The notes beneath the pieces were generated by a model, which saw only the letters and a list, made by a program, of their open reading frames with translations, ran no database searches and had not been told where the DNA came from. The position numbers were made by a program, and so were the translations under genes. Positions 34,389 through 43,795 of a stretch of 64,000 nucleotides of DNA are shown one piece after another. Origin of the DNA: Arthrobacter burdickii (GTDB lineage: Bacteria; Actinomycetota; Actinomycetes; Actinomycetales; Micrococcaceae); NCBI RefSeq assembly GCF_030433645.1, contig NZ_JAROCG010000001.1, positions 124,001-188,000 on the forward strand, given 5' to 3'. Within the stretch, counting starts at the first letter, position 1. The number at the start of each line of letters is the position of its first letter.

Positions 34389-35226
34389 TCAGGGCGAGCC
34401 AGTCCTGGACGACGGCGATATCCGTCCGCTGGTAGCCGTCGATGTACCGGCAGATGGTGTTGAACCCGTAGGAGCTGACGGCGACGAGGTAGCCGTCCAG
34501 GAACACAGGGCCGCCGGAGTCCCCGGAACAGGTACCTCCGCCGCCGCGCGGATCGTTCGGATTGCCCTGCAGTTGCAGGACCTGCTCCCCGAGCTTCTGC
34601 CCGGGGGACGTCGTGCTCCGGCGCAGCAGGGGGAAGTTCATGGGCTCGGGCTTCTGCGGTCCGGCGTCGGGCTTCCTGACCTCGGTGCCGTACCCCACGA
34701 CCTCGAAGATCGTCCTGTTGAGCAGCGGTGCCCGGTACTGGTCGAGGTACCCTACCGGCGCGAGCTCGGCGGGCGCGATGTTGGCTGCGGGGGCGTCGAG
34801 CACGATCACGCCGACATCGGCCCGGTCGGTGACGGGAGCTGCACCCGAGTAGTCGGGGTGCGCCGTGGAACTGCCGGACAGTGCACCGGCAGCGGCGAGG
34901 TCAGCGCCCGTGTAGCCGACGGCAGGGTCGGTGGCATGCGGGATCGCGACGGGCGGGGCATTCCCGATCACGGGATCGAACGTCACGAAGGACTTCCCCA
35001 CCGTCCCCGAGACGCAGTGGGCCGCCGTCAGGAGGACCGTGGGGCTGATGAGCGTCGCGGAACAACGCTGCAGGGCTCCGGTGCCGCCGTAGGTGAAGAC
35101 CAGCGCGACGCCGGGGTGATCGTCCGCGTCGGGCTCCCCACCAGTGACTGCCGTGGCGGGTGATGCGCCTGCGGCCAGCAGGACGAGCACGGCTGTGGCG
35201 GCGAGGGCGCGGCTGAGGAGCCTCAT
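34378..35226 (-). CDS. Secreted trypsin-like (S1) serine protease
   Basis: 282 residues. A signal peptide (about 1-26, ending near ATA) is followed by VTGGEPDADDHPGV, where activation of trypsin-like enzymes usually occurs. His70 in LLTAAHC, Asp137 in RADVGVIVLD and Ser237 in GTCSGDSGGPVF complete the catalytic triad. An unusually long loop lies between Asp and Ser. No C-terminal domain. ATG 35226 follows GAAAGG. Monocistronic. Confidence 0.88.
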   Translation of the reverse strand: MRLLSRALAATAVLVLLAAGASPATAVTGGEPDADDHPGVALVFTYGGTGALQRCSATLISPTVLLTAAHCVSGTVGKSFVTFDPVIGNAPPVAIPHATDPAVGYTGADLAAAGALSGSSTAHPDYSGAAPVTDRADVGVIVLDAPAANIAPAELAPVGYLDQYRAPLLNRTIFEVVGYGTEVRKPDAGPQKPEPMNFPLLRRSTTSPGQKLGEQVLQLQGNPNDPRGGGGTCSGDSGGPVFLDGYLVAVSSYGFNTICRYIDGYQRTDIAVVQDWLALTTG

Positions 35227-35338
35227 GGGTCGGGACCTTTCGAGCGGACGGGGGGTGTTGAGCCGAGCATACTGGCGGGACCGGTCCCGGCACGCACCTC
35301 CAGGGAGCGACACGACCGGGGACGTCGAGACGGCAGTG

Positions 35339-36214
35339 CTACCCGTCGGAAGCGGCCCGCAAGCGATCTAGGGCGACGGCGTAGTGCGGCCAGTACCGCA
35401 CGCGTGCAGGCAGCAGCGGCGCGGCCAGCCGTGTGGTCCGACGGATGGCCGCGAAGGACGACTGCTCGCGGCGGCCCCACGGAAGCCCGTAGGCCTCGCG
35501 CAGGGAGGGAGGGAGGACTCCTGCGGCGAGCACGGAGGGCACCGGACGGAGCGGCAGCGGGAGGAGCGGCGGATCGGGCGCGAGGATCTGCCCCGCGATC
35601 GTCCTGGCGGTGCTGCCGACGTCGAGCGTGGCTCCCACCTGGTGCTCCACGTACCGCTCGAGGGCGGTGTAGTCCTCCGGCAGGAGTGCGTCCGGGACAC
35701 CGAAGAGGTGTGCCATCCGCTTCATGTCCTGGTAGTAGGCATCCCGCTCCCCCGCCGGGACCGCACGGAGGAAGCCGTCCGTGACCTCGAGGGCGCTCCA
35801 GACGAGGGTCGAGAACACCCACAGGGCGAGCTCGGGATGGTCCGCGCTGTAGGGCGTGCCTGCCGGCAGCGATGCGCTGGGCTCGGGCAGGGTACCCCGC
35901 ACGGGTCGGTGCTTCCGCGCCACATAAGCTGCGGCGGAACGGACCTGGGCCTGGTCGCCGAAGGAGACGGTGAGGACGGCGTCGAGCGTGCCGCGCAGGC
36001 GTTGCAGGGGGTCCGTGGCGAATCCGCTGTGGGCCCGCACGCCCTCGGCCACGAGCGGATGCGCCAGCTGCAGCAGGAGCGCGGCCGGCCCCCCGGCGAA
36101 GATGGCGCGTTCGCGGGCGATCCGCCACGCAGCCGAGCCCGGCCCGAAGATCCCCGGATCACCCGTTGTGCCGGGCGCAGGAGCCTGAGGGAAGAACCGG
36201 CCGAGCCCCTTCAC
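35339..36214 (-). CDS. Oxygenase MpaB-family (DUF2236) protein
   Basis: 291 residues. LLLQLAHPLVAEGVRAHSGF is the DUF2236 signature, with the His residues that bind haem b in characterised relatives (latex-clearing protein, MpaB); FSTLVWSALEVTDGFLR is also typical. Enzymatic activity here is not known. The GTG at 36214 overlaps the stop of the XRE regulator gene (GTGA), making it the third gene of a tightly overlapping trio. Confidence 0.82.
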   Translation of the reverse strand: MKGLGRFFPQAPAPGTTGDPGIFGPGSAAWRIARERAIFAGGPAALLLQLAHPLVAEGVRAHSGFATDPLQRLRGTLDAVLTVSFGDQAQVRSAAAYVARKHRPVRGTLPEPSASLPAGTPYSADHPELALWVFSTLVWSALEVTDGFLRAVPAGERDAYYQDMKRMAHLFGVPDALLPEDYTALERYVEHQVGATLDVGSTARTIAGQILAPDPPLLPLPLRPVPSVLAAGVLPPSLREAYGLPWGRREQSSFAAIRRTTRLAAPLLPARVRYWPHYAVALDRLRAASDG

Positions 36215-36540
36215 GCGCCACCCTCCCCGTACACCGCCGCGGAGCCGCCGCCCGCCGCCGCGCTGGTTCCCTCGTTGCCGGCATTCACGTCGTCGTTCAC
36301 GTTGTCGTTCACGTCGTCGTTCTGGCCGTCGTTCCCGTCGTCGACCCACTCCAGCAGATCTCCGGGCTGGCAGCCCAGCACCCTGCACATCGCCTCGAGC
36401 GTGCTGAACCGGACGGCCTTGGCGCGCCCGTTCTTCAGTACGGCAATGTTGGCCGGCGTGAGGCCGACGCGGTCCGCGAACTCCCCCACGCTCATCTTCC
36501 GCCGGGCGAGTTCGACGTCGATACGCACCACGATGGGCAT
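36211..36540 (-). CDS. XRE-family small DNA-binding regulator (YozG-like) with acidic tail
   Basis: 109 residues. The Cro/C1 helix-turn-helix covers 1-66 (MSVGEFADRVGLTPANIAVL and FSTLEAMCRVLGCQPGDLLEW), as in the YozG/YdaS-like partners of DUF2975 membrane proteins. The remainder is a low-complexity tail, with Asn/Asp/Val repeats (NDDVNDNVNDDVN) and then a Gly/Ala stretch, encoded by a GTCGTTCAC repeat. The start overlaps the stop of the DUF2975 gene by one base. Confidence 0.85.
   Translation of the reverse strand: MPIVVRIDVELARRKMSVGEFADRVGLTPANIAVLKNGRAKAVRFSTLEAMCRVLGCQPGDLLEWVDDGNDGQNDDVNDNVNDDVNAGNEGTSAAAGGGSAAVYGEGGA
36295..36335. repeat. Short tandem repeat encoding the Asn/Asp tail
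   Basis: ACGTCGTCGTTC/ACGTTGTCGTTC units repeat here and encode NDDVNDNVNDDVN of the XRE protein. They are slippage-prone, and their 12-base period keeps the frame. Confidence 0.75.
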
Positions 36541-37037
36541 CAGATGACCTCGTCCAGCTCCGTGCGCAGCTGGCGCGCCTCGGCATCCCGATCGACCGCC
36601 TGGACGAGCAGCGCCCTCAGCACGAGCACGATCAGCGCCACGGCCGCGATCATGACAGCCACTCCCCCGATCAGCAGCACGACGCCGGGAGCCACGGCCT
36701 CCCCGGGCGCGAGGGCGACTCCGAGGCCGAATGCGAACAGGCTCGCAGCGGCGAACGCGCCGATGACCGTGTCGACCAGCCGGAAGGCGTCCGGCGAGAA
36801 GACGGTCCCGCGGCGCACCATGGTCAGCAGGCCCCAGACGCAGACCACGGCTGCCTGGAGGGCGAGGATTCCGAGCACCGTCAGGACGACGAGCGGTGTC
36901 CGGATCAGGGCGACGTCGGGGTCGGCGGAGTCGAGGTCGATGCCGAGGAGCGACAGCATCACCACCTGGATGAAAACGGCACCCGCGAACATCAGGCACA
37001 GCACCACGCGTAGCGCGACGACGGTAATTCGACCCAT
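36540..37037 (-). CDS. DUF2975 membrane protein
   Basis: 165 residues with four predicted membrane segments (about 5-30, 48-70, 88-108 and 117-142). The order DUF2975 then small XRE regulator is a widespread two-gene module (YoaS-YozG); the membrane partner may modulate the regulator, but this is not proven. ATG 37037 with AAGGAG upstream. Confidence 0.8.
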   Translation of the reverse strand: MGRITVVALRVVLCLMFAGAVFIQVVMLSLLGIDLDSADPDVALIRTPLVVLTVLGILALQAAVVCVWGLLTMVRRGTVFSPDAFRLVDTVIGAFAAASLFAFGLGVALAPGEAVAPGVVLLIGGVAVMIAAVALIVLVLRALLVQAVDRDAEARQLRTELDEVI

Positions 37038-37216
37038 GACAGCTCCTTCTATGCCGACTTACGACATAAAGCTATCGTTAATCAATAGACGACGCAAGAG
37101 CTCCTGCAGCAGGGCGTGAGGAACTACGGATCGCCGCACCCGGGGCAGGATGCAGCGCCGCCCCGCACCCTTCGCCGCCGACGCCCGGTGGACGTCCGGA
37201 GCCTGCGGCGCAGGAG

Positions 37217-37420
37217 TCAGATGGAGAAGTCAGACCCCGGGTTCGTCGCATCGAGATACTCCCGGACCGCGCTCTGCGGCACCCGGTAGGACCGCCCGAA
37301 CCGGATGCTGTGGATGGTTCCCGATTGCACCAGCCGGTAGACCGTCATCTTCGAGACCCGCATCATCGCGGCGACCTCGGCCACCGTGTACAGCTGTCCC
37401 GTGCTTACCTTTGTGGACAT
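37217..37420 (-). CDS. Small excisionase/MerR-type helix-turn-helix protein
   Basis: 67 residues. YTVAEVAAMMRVSKMTVYRL followed by HSIRFGRSYRVPQSAVREYL is the AlpA/Xis-type winged helix-turn-helix. Proteins of this size and sequence are core chromosomal regulators in many actinobacteria. There is no integrase, att repeat or phage gene near it, so I do not read it as a mobile-element excisionase. The region up to 37663 is A/T-richer and holds its presumed promoter. Confidence 0.82.
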   Translation of the reverse strand: MSTKVSTGQLYTVAEVAAMMRVSKMTVYRLVQSGTIHSIRFGRSYRVPQSAVREYLDATNPGSDFSI

Positions 37421-37600
37421 TGCAGCACCACTTCCATCCGCCTCACCACGTGCCGTGGAGCTATTAACTCTGGTCCCGGGAGTAACGGCAGCACAAGAAA
37501 CCCAACTACTCGTTTATCACCTGCAACAGCAAGTACCAGGCGCCTCACCAGAGACACTCCGGCGTCTGACCGCCGCCCGTGCGTGCACTGCCAGAACAGA

Positions 37601-37634
37601 GGAATGGCGGGGCGAACGATCGCCCCGCCATTCC
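37601..37634 (-). terminator. Terminator of fba-DUF3151
   Basis: GGAATGGCGGGGCGA (37601-37615) pairs perfectly over 15 bases with TCGCCCCGCCATTCC (37620-37634), with a four-base loop. It lies 30 bases after the DUF3151 stop on the minus strand. Confidence 0.88.
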
Positions 37635-37663
37635 TCCAGCCGATGCAGCTGCTTCCCGTGGCG

Positions 37664-38083
37664 TCAGCCCGCCAGCTGGGCGCCCGCCTCCGGATCGGAC
37701 TCCCTGAGGAAGACCGCGATGCGCTCGGCCTCCTCGACCTCGCCGATGGACGCCGCAGCCCGACCCAACGCGAAGAGCGCCCGGAGGAAGCCCCGGTTCG
37801 GCTCGTGGGAGTAGGGAATCGGACCAGCACCGCGCCAGCCGCTGCGCCGGAGCGCGTCGAGGCCGCGGTGGTAGCCGGTACGGGCGTACGCGTAGGACTC
37901 GATCGTCCGGCCCTCGGCGTAGGCCTCGTCCGCGAGGATCGCCCACACGAGCGACGACGTCGGGTGCCGGGCTGCCAGGTCGACGGCCTCGTCACCGGCC
38001 GCGAGGCGCTCGACGACGTCGGGTTCCTCGGGCAGGAGGGTGGGCTCGGGTCCCAGGAGGTTCTTCCGGAACTCGCCGGACAC
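37664..38083 (-). CDS. DUF3151 family protein
   Basis: 139 residues, helical, with NLLGPEPTLLPEEP near the N terminus and AYAYARTGYHRGLDALRRSG in the middle, both typical of DUF3151. The function is unknown. It begins (GTG 38083) three bases after the fba stop and shares its terminator, an arrangement I recall from related Micrococcaceae. Confidence 0.85.
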   Translation of the reverse strand: MSGEFRKNLLGPEPTLLPEEPDVVERLAAGDEAVDLAARHPTSSLVWAILADEAYAEGRTIESYAYARTGYHRGLDALRRSGWRGAGPIPYSHEPNRGFLRALFALGRAAASIGEVEEAERIAVFLRESDPEAGAQLAG

Positions 38084-38086
38084 GGG

Positions 38087-39106
<1,020 letters not shown>

Positions 39107-39277
39107 GCTGAGGACTCCTTAGTGGTGGGAAGTGCTTGCTTCATCCTAGCGAGCGGACCTGCCGGGCGCAGTGGAAGTGAACGCCTCATGACGACGCGAC
39201 CGGGGCGGTCCGGGGCGGACGCGCCCGGCCGGCCGGGTTCCGATCAGACGCGCCGGACGATCAGACGTGCCGGCCGA

Positions 39278-39949
39278 TCAGACGTGCTGGCCGAAGACGT
39301 GCCGCCGCACCCAGCCGTGCATCGCGATCGCGGCAGCCGCCGAGGCGTTGATGGAGCGCGTGGATCCGAACTGGGCGATGGAGAGCGTCGCCTCCGCGGC
39401 CTCGTGCACCTCCGGGGTGAGGCCGGGGCCCTCCTGGCCGAAGACGAGCACGCACTTCTCGGGGAGGTCGTAGGTCTCGAGCGGCACCGAATCTGGGAAG
39501 TTGTCGATCCCGATCACGGCCAGTCCCTCGGCTGCCGCCCAGGCGGTGAAGTCGGCCACCGTGGGGTGGTGGCGGACGTGCTGGTAGCGGTCGGTAACCA
39601 TCGCGCCGCGCCGGTTCCACCGCCGTCGCCCGATGATGTGGACCTCCTTCGCGAGAAACGCGTTGGCAGTGCGCACCACCGAACCGATGTTGAGGTCGTG
39701 CTGCCAGTTCTCGATGGCGACGTGGAAGCCGTGGCGCCGCTCGTCCAGATCCGCCACGATCGCTTCGTGCGTCCAGTACCGGTAGCCGTCGACGACGTTC
39801 CGGGTATCCCCGTGCGCCAGGAGGCCGCGGTCCCAGTGGTCGCCGTCGGGCCACTCCCCCTCCCAGGGGCCGACGCCGACGGCGGGACCTCCCGGAGCTC
39901 CATCCGTGGCCTCGGGGGTGTCGGTCAGCTCCAGCAGGGGTTCTTTCAC
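39278..39949 (-). CDS. TrmH/SpoU-family RNA 2'-O-methyltransferase
   Basis: 223 residues. The SPOUT knot motifs are present: VAIENWQHDLNIGSVVRTAN (motif 1), CVLVFGQEGPGLTPEVHEAA (motif 2) and SIAQFGSTRSINASAAAAIA (motif 3). The target RNA (tRNA position 18 or an rRNA site) cannot be told from sequence. GTG 39949 is six bases below TACGCT (39961-39956), a leaderless arrangement. Confidence 0.88.
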   Translation of the reverse strand: MKEPLLELTDTPEATDGAPGGPAVGVGPWEGEWPDGDHWDRGLLAHGDTRNVVDGYRYWTHEAIVADLDERRHGFHVAIENWQHDLNIGSVVRTANAFLAKEVHIIGRRRWNRRGAMVTDRYQHVRHHPTVADFTAWAAAEGLAVIGIDNFPDSVPLETYDLPEKCVLVFGQEGPGLTPEVHEAAEATLSIAQFGSTRSINASAAAAIAMHGWVRRHVFGQHV

Positions 39950-40029
39950 CGTCCAAGCGTAATCGGCGGCAAAGGTGGAAGACTGGCACAGGCAGTTCCC
40001 CGTGCGTCCGCCCTCTGGAAGGAAGCCCC

Positions 40030-40809
40030 ATGCGCGAGAACGAACACATCGAGTGCTGGCTCACCGACATGGACGGCGTGCTGGTGCACGAGAACTCCGC
40101 CATCCCCGGCGCGGCCGAACTGATCGAACGGTGGGTGGCCACGTCGAAGCGGTTCCTCGTCCTGACCAACAACTCGATCTACACGCCCCGCGACCTCGCC
40201 GCGCGCCTGAAGGCCTCGGGACTCGAGATCCCCGAGGAGAACCTGTGGACCTCCGCGCTGGCCACCGCGCAGTTCCTGCGCGACCAGCTGCCCGGCGGCC
40301 GTGCCTACGTGATCGGCGAGGCCGGGCTGACGACGGCGCTGCACGAGGCCGGTTTCGTCCTGACCGACACCAACCCCGACTACGTGGTGCTGGGCGAGAC
40401 GCGCACGTACTCGTTCGAGGCGATCACCACCGCCGTCCGCCTGATCCTCGACGGGGCCCGCTTCATCGCGACGAATCCTGACGTCACCGGTCCCTCGAAG
40501 GAGGGCCCCCTCCCCGCGACCGGCGCCATAGCGGCCATGATCACGGCGGCGACGAGCCGCGACCCGTACATCGTGGGCAAGCCGAACCCCATGATGTTCC
40601 GCTCGGCCATGAACCAGATCGACGCCCATTCCGAGACCACGGCGATGATCGGAGACCGCATGGACACGGACATCATCGCCGGCATGGAAGCCGGCCTGCA
40701 CACCGTCCTGGTGCTCAGCGGCATCACGCAGCCGGAGGACATCAACGCCTACCCGTTCCGCCCGGCGCAGATCTGCGACTCGGTGGCGGACCTGATCGAC
40801 CAGGTGTAG
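40030..40809 (+). CDS. NagD-like HAD-IIA phosphatase
   Basis: 259 residues. DMDGVLVHENSAIPGA is HAD motif I with both Asp; LTNNSIYTPRDLA is motif II; GKPNPMMFRSAM and IGDRMDTDIIAGMEAGL are motifs III-IV. The cap insertion is of the IIA type. It probably dephosphorylates a small phosphate ester such as a nucleotide or sugar phosphate. GGAAGGAA precedes ATG 40030. Convergent with the alpha/beta hydrolase, eight bases apart. Confidence 0.88.
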   Translation: MRENEHIECWLTDMDGVLVHENSAIPGAAELIERWVATSKRFLVLTNNSIYTPRDLAARLKASGLEIPEENLWTSALATAQFLRDQLPGGRAYVIGEAGLTTALHEAGFVLTDTNPDYVVLGETRTYSFEAITTAVRLILDGARFIATNPDVTGPSKEGPLPATGAIAAMITAATSRDPYIVGKPNPMMFRSAMNQIDAHSETTAMIGDRMDTDIIAGMEAGLHTVLVLSGITQPEDINAYPFRPAQICDSVADLIDQV

Positions 40810-40817
40810 GAAGCAGC

Positions 40818-41822
40818 CTAGAAGAGCCGCTTCCGGCCGCCGCCGCGCGGCACCGGGACGTAGTCGCGTTGCACGGCGGCGACGATGCCCTGGTAGATGC
40901 CCGGATTCCATTGCGGGCTGGCGTGCGCGGGGAGCGCCCCGTCCGTCACATGATCGGCGGAGACCAGGTTGTCGGGCAGGCTACTCGCCCACCCGGCGCG
41001 GGCACGTGCATAGTCGACGACGCCGTCGCTCGGGTTCCCTGCGAACACCACCTTCGTGTCCCCGAGGGAGAGCCGAAACCTCGTGGCGTCGAAGTGGTAG
41101 ATGTACGAGGACTCGGACTGGATCAGCTCGCTGCTGGGCGCGAGGGGCGAGAGCTGCTCGAGCGTCTGGTCCACGATCTGGCTCCACGTGCGCTCGTTCT
41201 TGTGGACGATCCGCTCGCCGAGCTCGTACGTCCCCCGCACGCTGATCGGCACGCGTACCCCGGCTTCGTAGAGCAGGACCACGCCGTCGAACATGCGCTG
41301 GTCCTGCACGTCGAAGCGGCTGGACGGCGAGGAGTCCAGCAGGACGAGCTCCACCGGGATGCCGCGGTCGCGCAGGCGGGCCGCCACTTCGACCGCCACC
41401 ATGCCGCCGAAGCTGTGGCCGTAGAAGTAGAGCCTGTCGAGCCGGAAGTTCTCCACGTAGCGGTTCATCGTGGCCACGATGTTGTTGATGTCGAGCCCGC
41501 GGTTGGAATAGCCCATCACGGCCATCTGCGCGCGGCGGGACAGGACCGGACGCAGGGAGTTGAGGATCCAGAGCCCTTCCTCCCAGCTGGTCTTGTACCC
41601 GGGGAAGAGGACCCAGCGGTCGTCCGGGAAGCGTGCGCGTGCAACCTCGTCGTCGAGCGGCAGGATGCGCGTCTGCTCGCGCTGGGACTGGATGACGCGG
41701 GTGAAGGCGAGGTCCGCCGTCGCCACCGCGGCCGCGGCGGAACCGATGAGGAAGGACCGGCGGGAGGACTCGCGGAAGTCCCGTGCGCCGCGCAGGGCTG
41801 CCCGGACGTCGTCGTGCTTCAC
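40818..41822 (-). CDS. Tat-exported alpha/beta hydrolase
   Basis: 334 residues. A twin-arginine signal (SRRSFLIG, residues 20-27) with an Ala-rich core suggests export in folded form. The nucleophile elbow is GHSFGG (Ser137), as in lipases and thioesterases. LVLLDSSPSSRFDV and VVFAGNPSDGVVDY fit the later strands of the fold and the acid position. The substrate is unknown. GTG 41822 is well placed after GGGAGGGAA. It lies 34 bases below pyrE, so it is probably cotranscribed with it. Confidence 0.75.
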   Translation of the reverse strand: MKHDDVRAALRGARDFRESSRRSFLIGSAAAAVATADLAFTRVIQSQREQTRILPLDDEVARARFPDDRWVLFPGYKTSWEEGLWILNSLRPVLSRRAQMAVMGYSNRGLDINNIVATMNRYVENFRLDRLYFYGHSFGGMVAVEVAARLRDRGIPVELVLLDSSPSSRFDVQDQRMFDGVVLLYEAGVRVPISVRGTYELGERIVHKNERTWSQIVDQTLEQLSPLAPSSELIQSESSYIYHFDATRFRLSLGDTKVVFAGNPSDGVVDYARARAGWASSLPDNLVSADHVTDGALPAHASPQWNPGIYQGIVAAVQRDYVPVPRGGGRKRLF

Positions 41823-41856
41823 GCGCTTCCCTCCCGCGGCCCGCCGGGAGTGACCG

Positions 41857-42432
41857 TCAGGCGAGGCCCAGCTCGTCCTTGCCGAAGGCGAAGAGGTAGG
41901 GCACCTTGGCCTCGGATTCGATGCGTTCCTTGGAGCCCGTGCTCCGGTCCACGATGACGGCGACGGCCTGCACGTCGCCGCCCGCCCGGCGTACGCCCTC
42001 GACGGCGGTGAGCGCGGAGCCGCCCGTGGTCGAGGTGTCCTCGAGCACGACGACGGGGCGCCCGGACACGTCCGGCCCCTCGACCTGCCGGCCCATGCCG
42101 TGCGTCTTCTGGGTCTTGCGCACAACGAATGCGTCGATCGGCCGTCCGGAGTGGGCGGCAGCGTGCATCACGGCGGTTCCGACGGGATCGGCGCCCATGG
42201 TGAGGCCGCCCGCCGCCTCGAAGGTGATGCCGGCGTCGTCGAGCAGCTGGAGCATCACGCGGCCCACGAGGACGGACGCCTCGTGGTGCAGGGTGATGCG
42301 GCGGAGGTCGATGTAGTAGTCGGCCTCGACACCGCTGGAGAGCGTGACGCGCTCGTGCACCACGGCGAGTTCCTTGATGAGCTCGAGGAGCCGGGTACGG
42401 TCGGTGGTCTGCGCGGAGGTCTCGGCGGTCAT
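41857..42432 (-). CDS. pyrE: Orotate phosphoribosyltransferase
   Basis: 191 residues, transferring the phosphoribosyl group from PRPP to orotate in UMP synthesis. The PRPP loop VVVLEDTSTTGGSALTAVEG is diagnostic; SGVEADYYIDLRRITLHHEA and VVRKTQKTHGMGRQVEG are also typical. ATG 42432 is six bases below TAGACT (42444-42439), again a leaderless layout. Confidence 0.95.
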   Translation of the reverse strand: MTAETSAQTTDRTRLLELIKELAVVHERVTLSSGVEADYYIDLRRITLHHEASVLVGRVMLQLLDDAGITFEAAGGLTMGADPVGTAVMHAAAHSGRPIDAFVVRKTQKTHGMGRQVEGPDVSGRPVVVLEDTSTTGGSALTAVEGVRRAGGDVQAVAVIVDRSTGSKERIESEAKVPYLFAFGKDELGLA

Positions 42433-42476
42433 GCGGCCAGTCTATCGAGAGGCACGGGACGCACCGTCACCGGCCA

Positions 42477-43685
42477 TCAGCCCGTCGGCGCCCCGGAGAG
42501 ACCGAGCACCATCGCGTCGATGCGCTCCGGAGACATGGCGTGGTGAATGGCGAGCATGCTCGCGCCCAGCACCGCGGCATGGACCCCCGAACTCGACTGG
42601 ACGATCTGCAGGTGCTGCGTCGCCAGCGGAACCGTCCGCGAGTACACCGCCTCGCGGATGCCTGCGATGAACTGTTCCCCGGTGCGCGCCATCGAACCAC
42701 CGATGACGATCACGGACGGATTGATGAGGCTGACGCAGGCCGAGAGCACCTCCCCCACATCCCTGCCCGCCTGGCGGACTGCATGGGCGGCTTCGGTGTT
42801 GCCCGCTCCCACAAGCCGGACGACGTCCTCGCTCGTCCGGGCATCGCTGCCCAGCGCTCGCAGCTTCGACGCGACCGCCGGCCCTGACGCGACGGCCTCG
42901 AGGCAGTCCTTGTTGCCGCAGTGACAGGGGACGCCCGTTCCATTGTGTACCCGGATATGCCCGATATCGCCCGCGACGCCGTCGGCACCCCGTTGCAACA
43001 TACCGCTGGAGACGATTCCCGAACCGATGCCCGTGGCGACCTTCACGTAGATCAGGTTGTCGACGTTCGGCCAGGCGACGTTCCGCTCACCCAGCGCCAT
43101 GATGTTCACGTCGTTGTCGACGAGGACCGGAACGTGGAAGTGGTCCTGCAGGTAGCCCGGAACATCGAACCCGTTCCAGCGGGGCATGATCGGCGGGTTG
43201 ATCGGGCGGCCGGTCCTGTGCTCCACCGGCCCTGGCACCCCGATGCCGATGGCCAGCAGGTCCGTCAGTGCGCGTCCTGACTCCTCGAGCAGCCCGGTCG
43301 CCAGTTCCACCACCGCCTGGAGCACGAGGTGGGGACCGAGTGCCACTGCCATGGTTCGCTCGGCCTCGTGCAGGCGGTGGCCGGTCAGGTCCGTGACCGC
43401 CACCCGCAGATGGGAGGCCCCGATATCGACGCCGAGGACCACCTTGCGGCCCGCTCTCAGCGCGATCCGCGAGGAAGGGCGCCCGCCGGTCGAGACGGGG
43501 TCGTCGATGAAACCCACCAGCCCGAGTTCCATGAGCGCCTCCAGGCGCAGCGTGACGGTCGAGCGCGCGAGCCCCATCTGCTCCGCGAGTTCGGTCCTCG
43601 TGCGGGGGCGTCCGTCGCGCAGGATCTGGAACAGTCCGCTTGCCCCTGACGACCCGAGACCGTTGAAACTACTTATGTCACTCAT
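42477..43685 (-). CDS. ROK-family transcriptional regulator
   Basis: 402 residues. A winged helix-turn-helix (about 20-65, RTRTELAEQMGLARSTVTLR) is fused to a ROK kinase-like domain with VLGVDIGASHLRVAV, LVDNDVNIMALGE and the zinc site CHCGNKDCLEA. ROK regulators usually repress sugar-uptake genes and sense a sugar or sugar phosphate. It lies 110 bases below the ribose-type ABC permease on the same strand and probably controls that cluster. Confidence 0.87.
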   Translation of the reverse strand: MSDISSFNGLGSSGASGLFQILRDGRPRTRTELAEQMGLARSTVTLRLEALMELGLVGFIDDPVSTGGRPSSRIALRAGRKVVLGVDIGASHLRVAVTDLTGHRLHEAERTMAVALGPHLVLQAVVELATGLLEESGRALTDLLAIGIGVPGPVEHRTGRPINPPIMPRWNGFDVPGYLQDHFHVPVLVDNDVNIMALGERNVAWPNVDNLIYVKVATGIGSGIVSSGMLQRGADGVAGDIGHIRVHNGTGVPCHCGNKDCLEAVASGPAVASKLRALGSDARTSEDVVRLVGAGNTEAAHAVRQAGRDVGEVLSACVSLINPSVIVIGGSMARTGEQFIAGIREAVYSRTVPLATQHLQIVQSSSGVHAAVLGASMLAIHHAMSPERIDAMVLGLSGAPTG

Positions 43686-43795
43686 CGACTCATTCCAGCA
43701 CAGCTATCGACGGAACCGCCCGGGGGGTGAGGAGGTTGCCTGCAGGGCATGGCGCTGCTCCCCGACGTCATGGACGCAGGGGTAGCAGGCCGGGT

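Noticed and set aside
37217-37420. Excisionase as a sign of an integrated element
   Set aside because: No integrase, att-like direct repeats, phage genes or compositional break nearby. The tRNA cluster is 23 kb away and intact.
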